64,000 bases of DNA from the NCBI RefSeq assembly GCF_000734895.2, contig NZ_CP011382.1, positions 4,504,700 to 4,568,699 on the forward strand, read 5' to 3'. This stretch comes from Calothrix sp. 336/3 (lineage in GTDB: Bacteria; Cyanobacteriota; Cyanobacteriia; Cyanobacteriales; Nostocaceae). A program made the position numbers and the translations under genes. Of the stretch, positions 44,358 through 54,148 are shown piece after piece. Numbering within the stretch: position 1 is the first letter of the stretch; every line of letters starts with the position of its first letter. Below the pieces are notes generated by a model. That model ran no database searches and had not been told where the DNA came from. It saw only the letters and a list, made by a program, of their open reading frames with translations.

Positions 44358-44564
44358 CTAACTTAATTTCAAAGCATTAACAGGAACCTCTTCCCAGGAA
44401 TCGACAGTACGCAAACGGGCAATCCAACCCTCAGCTTTTTGCTTATCAGTCAAATTTTGCTGGTAGGAGTCATGACAGTCTTTAGCTTGAGATTCATCGC
44501 AGCAAGCAATACAAGCAAAAATCATCCCAGATGGATCAATCTGTTCGTTTACCCAAATAGTCAT
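44358..44564 (-). CDS. Small conserved cyanobacterial protein
   Basis: 68 residues: MTIWVNEQIDPSGMIFACIACCDESQAKDCHDSY, then a charged helix and WEEVPVNALKLS. Three Cys within about 10 residues (CIACCD, KDC) could bind metal or form disulfides. I recall close relatives across heterocystous cyanobacteria, sometimes mislabelled as a glycogen debranching protein. Function unknown. A GGGG run precedes the ATG. Confidence 0.7.
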   Translation of the reverse strand: MTIWVNEQIDPSGMIFACIACCDESQAKDCHDSYQQNLTDKQKAEGWIARLRTVDSWEEVPVNALKLS

Positions 44565-44675
44565 GCAGTATCCCCTTGGTAATTGTGAATAGAATATTTA
44601 ATCTGCTTCTATTTTCTAATACAGCCTTGGCAATCACCAATAATTACCCAGGAGAAGATACAAATACCCTGGGTG

Positions 44676-45107
44676 TCACCGTTGTTCGGTAGTGTTTGCA
44701 GAAGCATCATCCGTTGTGGCGATAGCTAATTTAGCTCCTGGAACCTGACGTAACTTATCCATGACTGCAACAACTTTACCGTGATTGACTTGCTCATCAG
44801 CATTAATGATCACCAAACGTTCCTGATTGTCACCGATAAGTTGCTTGACTTGTCCGACTAACTTATTAATTGTTACAGGTTTACGATTTAAACTAATAGT
44901 ACCTAACTGGTCAATGGTGACAGTGATTGAAAAAGCATCCGGTTGTTGCTGTGCTGTTGCTGCTTTCGGCAAATTCACAGGTAATCCCTCAGAGCGAGTC
45001 AGAAACAACGTTGACATGATGAAGAATGTCAAAATTGCAAAAATCACATCAATCATTGGGACAATATTAATTTGTGCTGGAATATCTGGTTCATCAGGAA
45101 GACGCAT
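44676..45107 (-). CDS. exbD: ExbD/TolR-family biopolymer transport protein
   Basis: 143 residues from ATG 45107 (MRLPDEPDIPAQINIVPMIDVIFAIL); five more codons are open upstream. It has the short N-terminal segment, one membrane helix with the proton-path Asp (IVPMIDVIFAILTFFIM) and a periplasmic ExbD domain. ExbD works with ExbB and TonB to power outer-membrane import. No exbB or tonB adjoins, so it is an orphan in this window. Confidence 0.9.
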   Translation of the reverse strand: MRLPDEPDIPAQINIVPMIDVIFAILTFFIMSTLFLTRSEGLPVNLPKAATAQQQPDAFSITVTIDQLGTISLNRKPVTINKLVGQVKQLIGDNQERLVIINADEQVNHGKVVAVMDKLRQVPGAKLAIATTDDASANTTEQR

Positions 45108-45122
45108 AATTATAGACCCCAT

Positions 45123-45576
45123 CTAGATAAGGGAGTTACCACAGAAGTAACTCAGAAGCCTTATTATTTTAACTTTTATAGAAATTGCTAGTACTACGTA
45201 CCGAGAATATCTAGATTATTCAGGATTCAAATTTAGCTATCTGAAAGAGGAATTTCGCTATTCGACAACTAAACAACGGTTTACAACCCTTGGCGGACAT
45301 GATGGAGAAATCTTGGTAAACTGACGCTTGATTATACTCAGTAGATGAACAGATTTCATAACCATCACATAGACACTCGTAGGATTTAATCTCTGTCTCC
45401 TGCAATATCTCAATTATCTTTTACCGAGATTTTGGTATTGGTTGTCACTTCTTAAGTTTTTTTATAATTCGTATTGTTAACAATATTGAAAAAAAATAGT
45501 CACAGACCTATTATCTGAAAACAACTTCCCATTATCGACCTTTTAATCAATTCCTTCTGAGTAAGCAGAATTAATA
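45123..45576. other. Divergent intergenic region
   Basis: About 470 bp between exbD and the SDR gene holding both promoters. AT-rich; a 61-codon frame at 45220-45405 is not supported by a ribosome-binding site or similarity. Confidence 0.4.
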
Positions 45577-46401
45577 ATGAAAATAATTGCAGGTAAAACT
45601 GTACTATTAACAGGCGCTTCAGGTGGTATCGGTCAACACATAGCTCGACAATTAGCAACGGAAAAAGCTACTATTATTTGTGTTGGGCGCTCTCAAGATA
45701 AGCTAAATCAACTTTGCGAGGAAATCAAATCCTTGGGAGGTCAAGGTATTGCGATTCAGTTTGATATTAGTCAGTTAGAAACATTATCTCAATTAGTCGA
45801 AAAAGTCTGCAAATCTGTAGGTCAAATAGATATTCTAATTAATAATGCAGCAATTGAGAAATATCGCCCCTTCCAGAATTATACTCTTAGTGATATTCAG
45901 GGCATTCTGGGAACTAATTTACTCGCAGGAATGGAACTAGCACGGTTAATTTTGCCCAGTATGGTAGCTAGAAATAGTGGTCATATTGTCAATATTTCCT
46001 CCGGTTCTGGGAAAAAAGGTGCCCCCTACAACAGTATTTATGCTGCTAGTAAAGCTGGTTTAATTATGTGGACTGACTCGGTACGTCAGGAATTACCGGA
46101 TAGTAATGTCGGTATTTCTGTAATTTGTCCAGGTTATACCCAAGCTGGGATGTTTATTGCCTTTGGGTTGCCTGCGCCAAAATTAGCAAGGGTTTCTCCT
46201 CCGGAGCAGGTGGCGATCGCAGTCATTAAAGCCATCAAAAACAACCAAGCAGAAGTACTCCTCGATGGTATCCTAACTCGACTACTTTTCTCAAATATCC
46301 AGCTTTTCCCTGAATTCGGGGACAAAATTTACCAATGGATTGGTTTAACTAAACTAAATCGTATTTGCGCTCAGAAACAAATGGAAGCAGAAGAAAAATA
46401 A
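45577..46401 (+). CDS. Short-chain dehydrogenase/reductase
   Basis: 274 residues, classical SDR. The NAD(P)-binding TGASGGIGQHIA is near the N-terminus, followed by NNAAIEK, the catalytic Ser in IVNISSGSG, and Tyr-Lys in YNSIYAASKAG. The Arg in VGRSQDK after beta 2 hints at NADP. Substrate unknown. It lies 330 bp before a GMC oxidoreductase and close to the heterocyst glycolipid genes, so a role in modifying a lipid hydroxyl or ketone is plausible but unproven. Confidence 0.9.
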   Translation: MKIIAGKTVLLTGASGGIGQHIARQLATEKATIICVGRSQDKLNQLCEEIKSLGGQGIAIQFDISQLETLSQLVEKVCKSVGQIDILINNAAIEKYRPFQNYTLSDIQGILGTNLLAGMELARLILPSMVARNSGHIVNISSGSGKKGAPYNSIYAASKAGLIMWTDSVRQELPDSNVGISVICPGYTQAGMFIAFGLPAPKLARVSPPEQVAIAVIKAIKNNQAEVLLDGILTRLLFSNIQLFPEFGDKIYQWIGLTKLNRICAQKQMEAEEK

Positions 46402-46729
46402 CCTCTGCAAGCAAATTTTCAAACTTGATTAAACCTCTCCCATGATGAAATCCGGAGTTGTAGAAATTCTCATACCCCATTATGAAGTCAGAAAGTAATC
46501 TCAAGGTCTTTATGGAAAGCAGAGGCTAACTCTACATACCGGATTCCATACTTTTTCAAATCAATTGATATAAAATGAGGCAAAAATGATACAGATATTG
46601 TCTCATATTTCCTCTCTTTCGCTTGGTAAACGATATTTTATCGAGATATCTCACTTACCTTTTCTGTATCTCTAAAACATAATATTATTGCTTTCTCAAT
46701 ATCCCTATCGCATAATCAAAAATATCCCG
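46402..46729. other. Intergenic region
   Basis: About 330 bp between SDR and GMC genes on the same strand. AT-rich with no terminator I can define, so read-through or a separate promoter are both possible. Confidence 0.35.
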
Positions 46730-48268
46730 ATGGCAAATAATCATTATGATGTCATCATCATCGGTACTGGTGCAGGTGGTGGCACTTTAGCGCATAAATT
46801 AGCATCCAGTGGTAAGAAAATTCTCATATTAGAAAGAGGAAAATTTCTCCCTCAAGAAAAAGCTAACTGGGATGGCAGACAAGTCTTTCAAAAAGGATGC
46901 TATCGCCCCCAAGAAACTTGGTATGATAAAAATGGTAAACCATTTCACCCTGTCACGCATTATTTCGTTGGTGGAAATACTAAGTTTTATGGTGGGGCAT
47001 TATTTAGATTTCGTGAGCAAGACTTTGAACAAGTTACCCATCAAGATGGTATCTCTCCAGAATGGCTATTAAAATATCGTGATTTTGCACCCTATTATGA
47101 CGAAGCAGAAAAACTCTATGAAGTCCACGGAAACCACGGTTTAGACCCTACAGAGCCACCTAGAGAGGCAAAATACCCTTTCCCTGCTATTAGTCATGAA
47201 CCTTATATTCAAGGTATCAATGATGCTTTAATTAATAAAGGTTTGCACCCCTTTCATTTACCCATGGGGATTAAATTACAGGAAAAAAGTATCCATAGTT
47301 ATTGTATTCGCTGTAATACTTGTGATGGTTTTCCTTGCTTTATCCATGGTAAAGCTGATGCTGATATTAATGGAATTCGTCCAGCAATTCAGTTTGAAAA
47401 TATTCATTTAATTACTGAAGCAAAAGTATTAAGATTACACACGAGTCCTTCCGGCAAAGAAGTTACAGGATTAGTGGCAGAAATCGACGGAAAATCTCAA
47501 ATATTTACAGCCGATATTTTTGTTGTTGCTTGTGGAGCAATTAATTCTGCGGTACTCCTGCTGAAATCAGCCAATGATCATCATCCCTACGGATTAGCTA
47601 ATAGCTCTCAATTAGTAGGATGTAATTACATGACACATAAATATAATGTTGTTGTCACACTTTCCACTAAACGAAATCCAACTATTTTTCAAAAAACCTT
47701 AGGGATTAATGATTTCTATTGGGGTGAACCAGATTTTCCCTATCCCATGGGCAATATTCAGCTACTAGGAAATCTCCCCAAAGATAGAATTGCAGCTAAT
47801 GCACCACCTTTGACACCAGACTTTATCAATGAATACATAGCTAATCATTCCGTTGCTTGGCTATTAATTACAGAAGATTTACCGGATTTGTATAATCGAG
47901 TTGCATTAAAAGGTGACAAAATATATTTGCATTACAAAGAAAATAATCGCCAAGCATCTAATCGATTACTGCATCGATGGTTAGAAGTTTTAAAAAAAAC
48001 TGCGCCCCAATATAATCAAGGTCATATTTCTTCCTTCTTAGTGGAAAAAATGACATTAAAAGAGGTCAGTCACCAGTGTGGAACTTGTCGATTTGGTGAT
48101 GACTCTAAAACTTCAGTTCTAGATATTAATTGTCGTACCCATGACGTGGATAATTTATATGTGGTAGATGGAAGTTTTTTCCCATCAAGTACTGCCTTAA
48201 ATCCATCCTTAACTATCATGGCAAATGCATTGCGAGTTGGAGAGCATTTATTGGCAAGAATTAAATAA
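46730..48268 (+). CDS. GMC-family FAD oxidoreductase
   Basis: 512 residues from ATG 46730 (MANNHYDVIIIGTGAGGG); the frame is open 42 bp further up. The FAD-binding GxGxxG with following ILILERGKFLPQE is at the N-terminus. The C-terminal GMC_oxred_C block has SHQCGTCRFGDD and DNLYVVDGSFFPSSTALNPSLTIMANALR, placing His and Asn at the active site. A Cys-rich patch (YCIRCNTCDGFPC, about residue 205) is unusual for GMC enzymes and may hold a metal or disulfide. Likely an alcohol or sterol-type oxidase/dehydrogenase; substrate unknown. It borders the hgl island. Confidence 0.9.
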   Translation: MANNHYDVIIIGTGAGGGTLAHKLASSGKKILILERGKFLPQEKANWDGRQVFQKGCYRPQETWYDKNGKPFHPVTHYFVGGNTKFYGGALFRFREQDFEQVTHQDGISPEWLLKYRDFAPYYDEAEKLYEVHGNHGLDPTEPPREAKYPFPAISHEPYIQGINDALINKGLHPFHLPMGIKLQEKSIHSYCIRCNTCDGFPCFIHGKADADINGIRPAIQFENIHLITEAKVLRLHTSPSGKEVTGLVAEIDGKSQIFTADIFVVACGAINSAVLLLKSANDHHPYGLANSSQLVGCNYMTHKYNVVVTLSTKRNPTIFQKTLGINDFYWGEPDFPYPMGNIQLLGNLPKDRIAANAPPLTPDFINEYIANHSVAWLLITEDLPDLYNRVALKGDKIYLHYKENNRQASNRLLHRWLEVLKKTAPQYNQGHISSFLVEKMTLKEVSHQCGTCRFGDDSKTSVLDINCRTHDVDNLYVVDGSFFPSSTALNPSLTIMANALRVGEHLLARIK

Positions 48269-48606
48269 TTAGCTTGGAAAATATAGATGATGGCTATTTG
48301 ATATCAAGTGGCTTTATGTCGTAGTATTTGCAGGATTATGAGATTACTTACCGACCATCGCCATGACAGTATAAAGAAGCAAATTATTATGAGATTATTT
48401 CTTATCTATTCCACAATAAATTGTCTCTCAAATTCAAAGGATATTGATAAAGTAAAATTTAAAGTTGTAGACCTGGCTTTATAGACTTGGGTAAAAATTA
48501 AAAGACTCTTTGCTTGCTGATAAATTGGTTTTATACCTAGGACATTAACTTTATATTCACTTTATCAAAGGTCTAGAATTAACATCTTGAAGTGGCAATA
48601 TCTATA
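48269..48606. other. Intergenic region between convergent genes
   Basis: About 340 bp, AT-rich, no gene or clear terminator seen. Confidence 0.35.
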
Positions 48607-49164
48607 TTACATTTGATGCTGTGGATAACTCTCCCAATCAAAACTATCTTCATCCCCTCCTCTGCGCCAAGTAATATGACCGCGAGCAGTCTCAAGCAAC
48701 GTTTCTTCAACTGATTCTGCTAAATTATCCCAGGACAAATTTTCCTGTTGTAGTAAATTTCGGAGTTTATCCATTGCCATGAGTGCAGCATTTTCCTCTT
48801 CAAAATTCAGAGGAATACCACTAGCAAGGGGGTCTTTCACGACAGCAGTGATACCTTGACGTACAGTGATGGTGATTCTCTCTTGTAGTTCTGCTTTGCC
48901 TCGCTCCATTTGTCTTTGCCATCCGCGTTTACTGGTAGCATACAACGGGGGTAAACGATTTAAGGCAAAAGCGACGACTTCACATACTTTAATATTTTTA
49001 CTGATTTTGGGCGATAATCTTTGGACTTGTGTCTCTACTTCTTCTATGATCAATTCTTCCATGACATTTCGGTAATTTTTCGTCATGGATTGAGTTTTAG
49101 ATTGCTGTGTTGTCAATCCTTCGTGGGACTCGAAAGCTCTTCTTCCTGAAACTGTATATCGCAT
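48607..49164 (-). CDS. ComFB-like (late competence) protein
   Basis: 185 residues to ATG 49164; an internal ATG at 49086 (MTKNYRNVMEELIIEEVETQ) may be the true start, giving 159. NYRNVMEELIIEEVETQVQRL and CEVVAFALNRLPPLYATSKRGW match the ComFB domain. ComFB proteins of cyanobacteria have been reported as cyclic-dinucleotide receptors affecting cell size and natural competence; whether this one binds them is not visible. It lies before hglT on the same strand, but 150 bp downstream of its end. Confidence 0.75.
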   Translation of the reverse strand: MRYTVSGRRAFESHEGLTTQQSKTQSMTKNYRNVMEELIIEEVETQVQRLSPKISKNIKVCEVVAFALNRLPPLYATSKRGWQRQMERGKAELQERITITVRQGITAVVKDPLASGIPLNFEEENAALMAMDKLRNLLQQENLSWDNLAESVEETLLETARGHITWRRGGDEDSFDWESYPQHQM

Positions 49165-49311
49165 AATATCGATAAAATTGCGCTTAATATATCGAAGATA
49201 AATCTATATTGCCCTTAATCAAGGAAAAACAAACAATAGGGGAACATAAAAACAAGGATTCGGATTTCGTGCATGGATAAAACCGAATCCTCAAAGTGGG
49301 AAATTTGGGAG

Positions 49312-50577
49312 CTAGGCTATATTTGCTGGGGTTTTGGGTGATGTGGCAAGAATTTCGTAGAGTCTCTGCTCAAATTTTTCCATACAGGCTGACCAATCAA
49401 ATTCGAGAATGGACAGACGTGCTTGGTGGGACATTTCTTGTTTAAGTTCAGGGTTCCCCAGGATGGTGATAATTTTTGCTGCGAAGTCTTCGGGGTCGTT
49501 GGGTTGGGCTAAAAAGCCGTTGTGACCGGGGGATACCTGCTCGGCTGTGGAGGGGGCAAGGGCAGAGACTACGGGGGTTCCTGAGGCTAGGGCTTCGTTG
49601 CTGGTAGTGCAAAAATTCTCGGTAATGGAGGGGTTGACGAATACATCTGCTCTCGCGAACCATCCGAGTAATTCTGTACCATAGGATTCTCCCCAAACGG
49701 TGACTCCTTTGCCATATTTGGCAGCACGTTGACGAATTTCTGCCTGTTGGGGTCCTCCACCAACGATGACTAGATGTACATCGGGGATTTTCTGGGCAAC
49801 TAGGGGGTAGATATCTAGGAGTTGGGTGACATTTTTTTCTGGAGCAATGCGTCCAACAAAGAGCATGGTGGGACGTTTGTCCTGGGGAATGGGGTTATGG
49901 GAAATATTTGCAGGGTGGAATTTTTGACAGTCTATTCCTTGGTAGGGTAGGTATTCACTGCGTTGGGATTTGAGATGGCGATATTTTTCTAGTTGTTCTC
50001 TAGAAGAAAAGTAATTGTAGTCGTATGCTTCGCTGAATTGTTTAATGAAAACAGGGAGCATGGGACGGATAAAACTGAAGAATTGATTGCCTAAGTAGTA
50101 TTGAATGTAGGCAATGATATCTGTATGGAACAAGGATATGATGGGTGTGCCTGTACGTCGAGCGTATTCGGAACCAACAGGACGACCGTAACCTTGGATG
50201 AACATGGAGTAAAATCCCCGCATTTGGGGAGCTTCTTCGACGATGATGATGTCCGGTTTGTAGCCTTCTAAAAGTTTGGTGTCGCTCCAGTGGCGATCGC
50301 TCAATGGTTGGGGTAGAGATTTATAAAAAATTAGTGGTCGTGTGGGGAAAGTCTGGGAGGAGAATTTCGGGTAAGTTTGGAGTTCTTCTAATCCTGCCAT
50401 GGGACGACGACCCACTTCTTGGGGATATTGCTCATCGAATTCTGGATGAATCAGAAAAACTTCATGTCCTTGTTGCAAGAACCAACGTACTCGTTGATGG
50501 ACAGCAACGGAAACTCCTGTGAGAAAAGGTGCGTAGAGTCCGGTGATTAAGGCAATACGGAGAGGTTGTTTTTGCAT
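49312..50577 (-). CDS. hglT: Heterocyst glycolipid glycosyltransferase
   Basis: 421 residues, GT4-type retaining glycosyltransferase of the GT-B fold. N-terminal LITGLYAPFLTGVSVAVHQRV, then the donor-site blocks RPTMLFVGRIAPEKNVTQLLDIYP and FVNPSITENFCTTSNEALASGTPVVSA (E-x7-E). Its position at the end of a leftward run of hgd genes matches Anabaena all5341 (HglT), which adds glucose to the long-chain polyol of heterocyst glycolipids. The 55-bp gap to the GT2 gene upstream suggests one operon. The assignment rests on synteny plus fold. Confidence 0.82.
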   Translation of the reverse strand: MQKQPLRIALITGLYAPFLTGVSVAVHQRVRWFLQQGHEVFLIHPEFDEQYPQEVGRRPMAGLEELQTYPKFSSQTFPTRPLIFYKSLPQPLSDRHWSDTKLLEGYKPDIIIVEEAPQMRGFYSMFIQGYGRPVGSEYARRTGTPIISLFHTDIIAYIQYYLGNQFFSFIRPMLPVFIKQFSEAYDYNYFSSREQLEKYRHLKSQRSEYLPYQGIDCQKFHPANISHNPIPQDKRPTMLFVGRIAPEKNVTQLLDIYPLVAQKIPDVHLVIVGGGPQQAEIRQRAAKYGKGVTVWGESYGTELLGWFARADVFVNPSITENFCTTSNEALASGTPVVSALAPSTAEQVSPGHNGFLAQPNDPEDFAAKIITILGNPELKQEMSHQARLSILEFDWSACMEKFEQRLYEILATSPKTPANIA

Positions 50578-50632
50578 ATATTTTGGGAAGTTTGGGAAGG
50601 GGAAGGAAATTTTTCTGTTAACTGCCAGTTAT

Positions 50633-51904
50633 TTATGACCGATAGGGATGATATGCTTGCAGGCGAATATTCCAGGGACTTTTGATGTGATAGGTTATAC
50701 CGCGCCATGTAACTTTGCTCATTCTTATAGAGGTGAGGATGGCAGTGGTGTAAACCCATTGAGTCAGGGGAATACCGATGAGAAGTTTGAGAATAATGGC
50801 AGGTGAGATGATTTTTGTGTGAGTGTGGAGTGAGTATTTACACACAGCTTGCTCAATGGCGATCGCTAACATAATCAATCCACCGAGATAGGTAGCAATA
50901 GTACTCAAACCAGCAATGGTGACTGGGGGTTGGTGGGTGAAATAGGCAATTAATGATGTGATTAGGAGTAAGTAGGGGAGAAAGATACTCACAACAGCAT
51001 TTGTAACTACTAACCACCATCGAGGATGGTAAAGTCGGCAAGCTAATAGTTGACGCTGCATCCAGTGGAATAACCCTGGTAAATCACACTCTTGCTGATT
51101 GAGAATCAACCCAGAAGGAACAAATTTTACTCGCAGTCCGTATTGAGCAAGCACCCCAGGAATCATGGTATCTTCACGATAGGCTCTTGCCCATTTTTCT
51201 AGTAGTTCGGTCTGATAAATGACTTCTGTTTTCAGGGCTAAACTGCCACTCCAAGGAATCTGATAGAGACACATCTGTGACATTGCACAGATATTCCACA
51301 GATAACGTACTAATGTTCCCCAATTGTTACCTGTGGGGACGTACCATCGATTACCAGTTGTTGCACCAATTTGCGGATCCATTAACGGGGTGACTAATGT
51401 CCGTAACCAGTTAGGATGGGCGATCGCCTGGGAATCGACTAGGGCAACAACCTCATAGGATTCGTCTAATTCTGATACAGCTTGTACTAAAGAACTGCAT
51501 TTTAAACTACAGTTATAGCGGCGAATTGTGAGGGGAGTAATTTGCACATTATCTGCCCCAAAATTATTGATATTTCTTTGGCTGGATGCTGAATCCTTTG
51601 GACAGGCTGCACGAATTTGTATCGCCTCTTCAGCTATTTTCCAGGCAGGGTCATCTATACTATCAATTACTAGCTTTACATCATAGTTAGGATAATTTTG
51701 TAAAAGCAGTGAACGTAAGCAATTGAATAGTAAGCTATCAGCACCCCGTAAACATACAATTAATGCCGTTTTTGGTAACTTATCATTTGGTAAGTAATTG
51801 GGTCTATAGGCGGATAAATAGAATAATACATACCCTACTAATAAGACTTGAATCACTAACCAAATGAGTAATAACCTCGATAAAAATAATGCTAACTCAG
51901 CCAT
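50633..51904 (-). CDS. Family 2 glycosyltransferase, membrane-bound
   Basis: 423 residues with an N-terminal helix, a GT-A domain (ALIVCLRGADSLLFNCLRSLL; VVALVDSQAIAHPNWLRTLV; EDTMIPGVLAQ; QQECDLPGLFHWMQRQLLACR) and three or four C-terminal membrane helices. It resembles ceramide glucosyltransferases. The metal-binding DxD is DSQ, and the last motif reads QRQLL. A lipid-sugar transferase fits the heterocyst glycolipid context; it lies between hglT and the DUF2141 gene. Confidence 0.85.
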   Translation of the reverse strand: MAELALFLSRLLLIWLVIQVLLVGYVLFYLSAYRPNYLPNDKLPKTALIVCLRGADSLLFNCLRSLLLQNYPNYDVKLVIDSIDDPAWKIAEEAIQIRAACPKDSASSQRNINNFGADNVQITPLTIRRYNCSLKCSSLVQAVSELDESYEVVALVDSQAIAHPNWLRTLVTPLMDPQIGATTGNRWYVPTGNNWGTLVRYLWNICAMSQMCLYQIPWSGSLALKTEVIYQTELLEKWARAYREDTMIPGVLAQYGLRVKFVPSGLILNQQECDLPGLFHWMQRQLLACRLYHPRWWLVVTNAVVSIFLPYLLLITSLIAYFTHQPPVTIAGLSTIATYLGGLIMLAIAIEQAVCKYSLHTHTKIISPAIILKLLIGIPLTQWVYTTAILTSIRMSKVTWRGITYHIKSPWNIRLQAYHPYRS

Positions 51905-52032
51905 GATAGGAGAATTTTTATAATTGCATGACTAAGAAAATTGGTCACAAATTTTACGGAGTTAATTGAGAAATTATCAAAATAATCCCCACCCGCAACC
52001 TCCCCTTTGTAAGGGGAGACTGAGGAAGTTAA

Positions 52033-52500
52033 TTAGGAATCGAGACGATATTTCATGATAATTGTCACAGTCATATTTTGGTCGAGATAGAAACTCGCAT
52101 CTTTAAATGCTGGTGTTCCTGTTTGGATAGAAACTTTGGGATTTTTGGAAAGACCAAAACCTTCTTGGGGAATCCCAAAAATATCTCGATTCAGCTTGAA
52201 ATCTCCATTTTGATCATCAATAACAGCAACTGCATAATGTCCTGGTTTTAGTCCAGTAAATTTTTTGCTGACAGAACTGCCACTGATTTTAGTACAACCA
52301 CTTTGAACTTCACTTTTATTCCCGGAAGGAAAACCCTGTTCACCGGAATATATTCGTAAACAGATTTGTCCAGTTTGATGCTTAATATTCTTAACGAGAA
52401 CCGTGAGATTTGCTGTTGGTTCTGACTTAACAATACTTGCTAGACTTAAACTAGCAATGGAGGAGAGGATAAAAAAACTAAATGTTGAGAGTCTCACCAT
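52033..52500 (-). CDS. Exported DUF2141 protein
   Basis: 155 residues from ATG 52500, six residues into the longest frame. A signal peptide (FSFFILSSIASLSLAS) is followed by a beta-rich DUF2141 domain with the hallmark YAVAVIDDQNGDFKLNRDIFGIPQEGFGLSKNP. Two Cys (ICLRIY, GCTKI) may pair. It is likely periplasmic or in the heterocyst envelope. It lies within the hgl-hgd gene run. Biochemical role unknown. Confidence 0.82.
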   Translation of the reverse strand: MVRLSTFSFFILSSIASLSLASIVKSEPTANLTVLVKNIKHQTGQICLRIYSGEQGFPSGNKSEVQSGCTKISGSSVSKKFTGLKPGHYAVAVIDDQNGDFKLNRDIFGIPQEGFGLSKNPKVSIQTGTPAFKDASFYLDQNMTVTIIMKYRLDS

Positions 52501-52815
52501 ATACTCATAAGTATCCATAGTGTATGAGTGAAAGAAAAATCAAGATTTAATTTGTTATTTAGTTTCCTGGATAATTCTGTATCAAATACAGTTGATAAAG
52601 ACTGGTCGGTAACGCAAAAGTTGTAGTATAGAACTGAGATTTGCTCATAGCTATCAAATACTCTAGGGAAAATCATAGAAGCATTTACAATATGGCAAGA
52701 GCTTTTTCAAACAACCTCTAATTGCTGATAGCGTTACACGCAAGATAAACTGAATTGAAAATATGTGAAAGAAAAAGCTTAAGAGAAAGTACCCATTTTT
52801 ATCTTTCTTGGTCAC

Positions 52816-52906
52816 TAGGTAGATATAATTAAATACCAGATGATACCTCTCTCTCCGGAGTTGTTCAAGGAGATGGATGTGAGGTTTTATATTTAATTAT
52901 ACCTAC
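52816..52906. repeat. Imperfect inverted repeat downstream of hgdA
   Basis: TAGGTAGATATAATTAAATA on the left pairs with TATTTAATTATACCTA on the right, with two extra bases on the left arm. The interior has a smaller stem around CTCCGGAG. Non-coding, and it could act as a processing or termination structure. Confidence 0.6.
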
Positions 52907-52975
52907 TTAGCTATAGGTAGTTGATGACTATCAATTGAGTAATTTGTTGTGTCATCATATTTTCTTGATTACCCA

Positions 52976-53977
52976 TTACATCAATTTTTTAATATCTGTC
53001 TTCTGTAACCATTCTTGGGTAATTCGCATTCCTTCCTGAAGGTTTATCTTCGGTTGATAGTTTAAGAGAGTTTTGGCTTTTTCAATAGAGTAGGCATGGG
53101 GACGAGTCATAAAGTCCACAGCTTCTGGTAAAATATCTGCTTGTTTCCGAAAAAGTTTTTGACCTTGGTAACGCAGTTTCAAAAACATTTTTAGCTCATC
53201 CTTGGGTAAGGAAAAAGGAACGGGTAAAGCGGCAATTTCTGCTAATTGACGAAAATATTCTTTCCAAGATGTTTCTTCACCATCTGTTAGATTGAAAATT
53301 TCACCATAACATTCTTTTTCGATAGCCAAAAATATTGCATCTGCCAGATTGTCTAGATATAGGTGGTTCATTACACCCTTCCCATCATTGGCGATCGCAA
53401 ACAATTTTTGTCGCATAAATAGTACTGGTCTAACTATCCAAGGAATACAACCAGGACCATAGACATCACCAGGTCTAAGTACTATCATACCAAAATCTGG
53501 TGGAGAATTTAAAACTAAAAGTGCTTTTTCTGCTTCAATTTTTGTTTGACAGTAAGGATTCCCTTCACTGACAAGTTCCCCTGACTCTGTGATGTGATTA
53601 GGGTAGTTAAAACCGTAAACTAAGGCATTGGAAATATGTACAAAGGTTTTTACACCTGCTTGTTTTGCTGCTTTTGCAATATTTACCGCACCTTTGACAT
53701 TTACTTCTTGAAACTGCTCTAAGGAACCTCCTTCTTTGGCAATTTCTTCTGTATGTAAAACTATGTCTACTCCTTGACAAATTTTATCACATATTTTACT
53801 ATCTGTCACACTACCAGTCGTTACCTTAGCGCCCAAATTTTGAGCTTTTTTAGCTGCTTCTTGAGAATTTTCTAATCCACAAACTTTCATTCCTTGGTTG
53901 ATGGCTAATTCTGTGAAACGCAGACCAAAAAAGCTACCAATACCAGTGACAAGGATAGTTTTATTTTTCAGTTCCAT
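52976..53977 (-). CDS. hgdA: NAD-dependent sugar epimerase (HgdA)
   Basis: 333 residues, extended SDR epimerase. It has the N-terminal LVTGIGSFFGLRFTELAI dinucleotide motif. A family Tyr-x3-Lys is present as NPYCQTKIEAEK, with Ser in FVHISNALVYG. The C-terminal half binds the nucleotide sugar. Synteny with hgdB and hgdC matches Anabaena all5345, reported as a UDP-galactose 4-epimerase needed for correct heterocyst glycolipid composition. The TGIGSFFG departs from the usual TGxxGxxG at the last position (Phe pair), yet remains plausible. Confidence 0.85.
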   Translation of the reverse strand: MELKNKTILVTGIGSFFGLRFTELAINQGMKVCGLENSQEAAKKAQNLGAKVTTGSVTDSKICDKICQGVDIVLHTEEIAKEGGSLEQFQEVNVKGAVNIAKAAKQAGVKTFVHISNALVYGFNYPNHITESGELVSEGNPYCQTKIEAEKALLVLNSPPDFGMIVLRPGDVYGPGCIPWIVRPVLFMRQKLFAIANDGKGVMNHLYLDNLADAIFLAIEKECYGEIFNLTDGEETSWKEYFRQLAEIAALPVPFSLPKDELKMFLKLRYQGQKLFRKQADILPEAVDFMTRPHAYSIEKAKTLLNYQPKINLQEGMRITQEWLQKTDIKKLM

Positions 53978-54148
53978 GGGATGTTTTGTGTGTGATGAAG
54001 GGATATTGATAGATGCAATTTAGAGAATAGTTCGATGCTTATTTGTCTCTGAAAAAGCGAGTTTCTAGGTAAAGATTAATTTTATTCCAGGTAATTGCCT
54101 TGGAGAAACTCGACATTGAGCATATTTATGACTGAAGCAATTTAGCTC

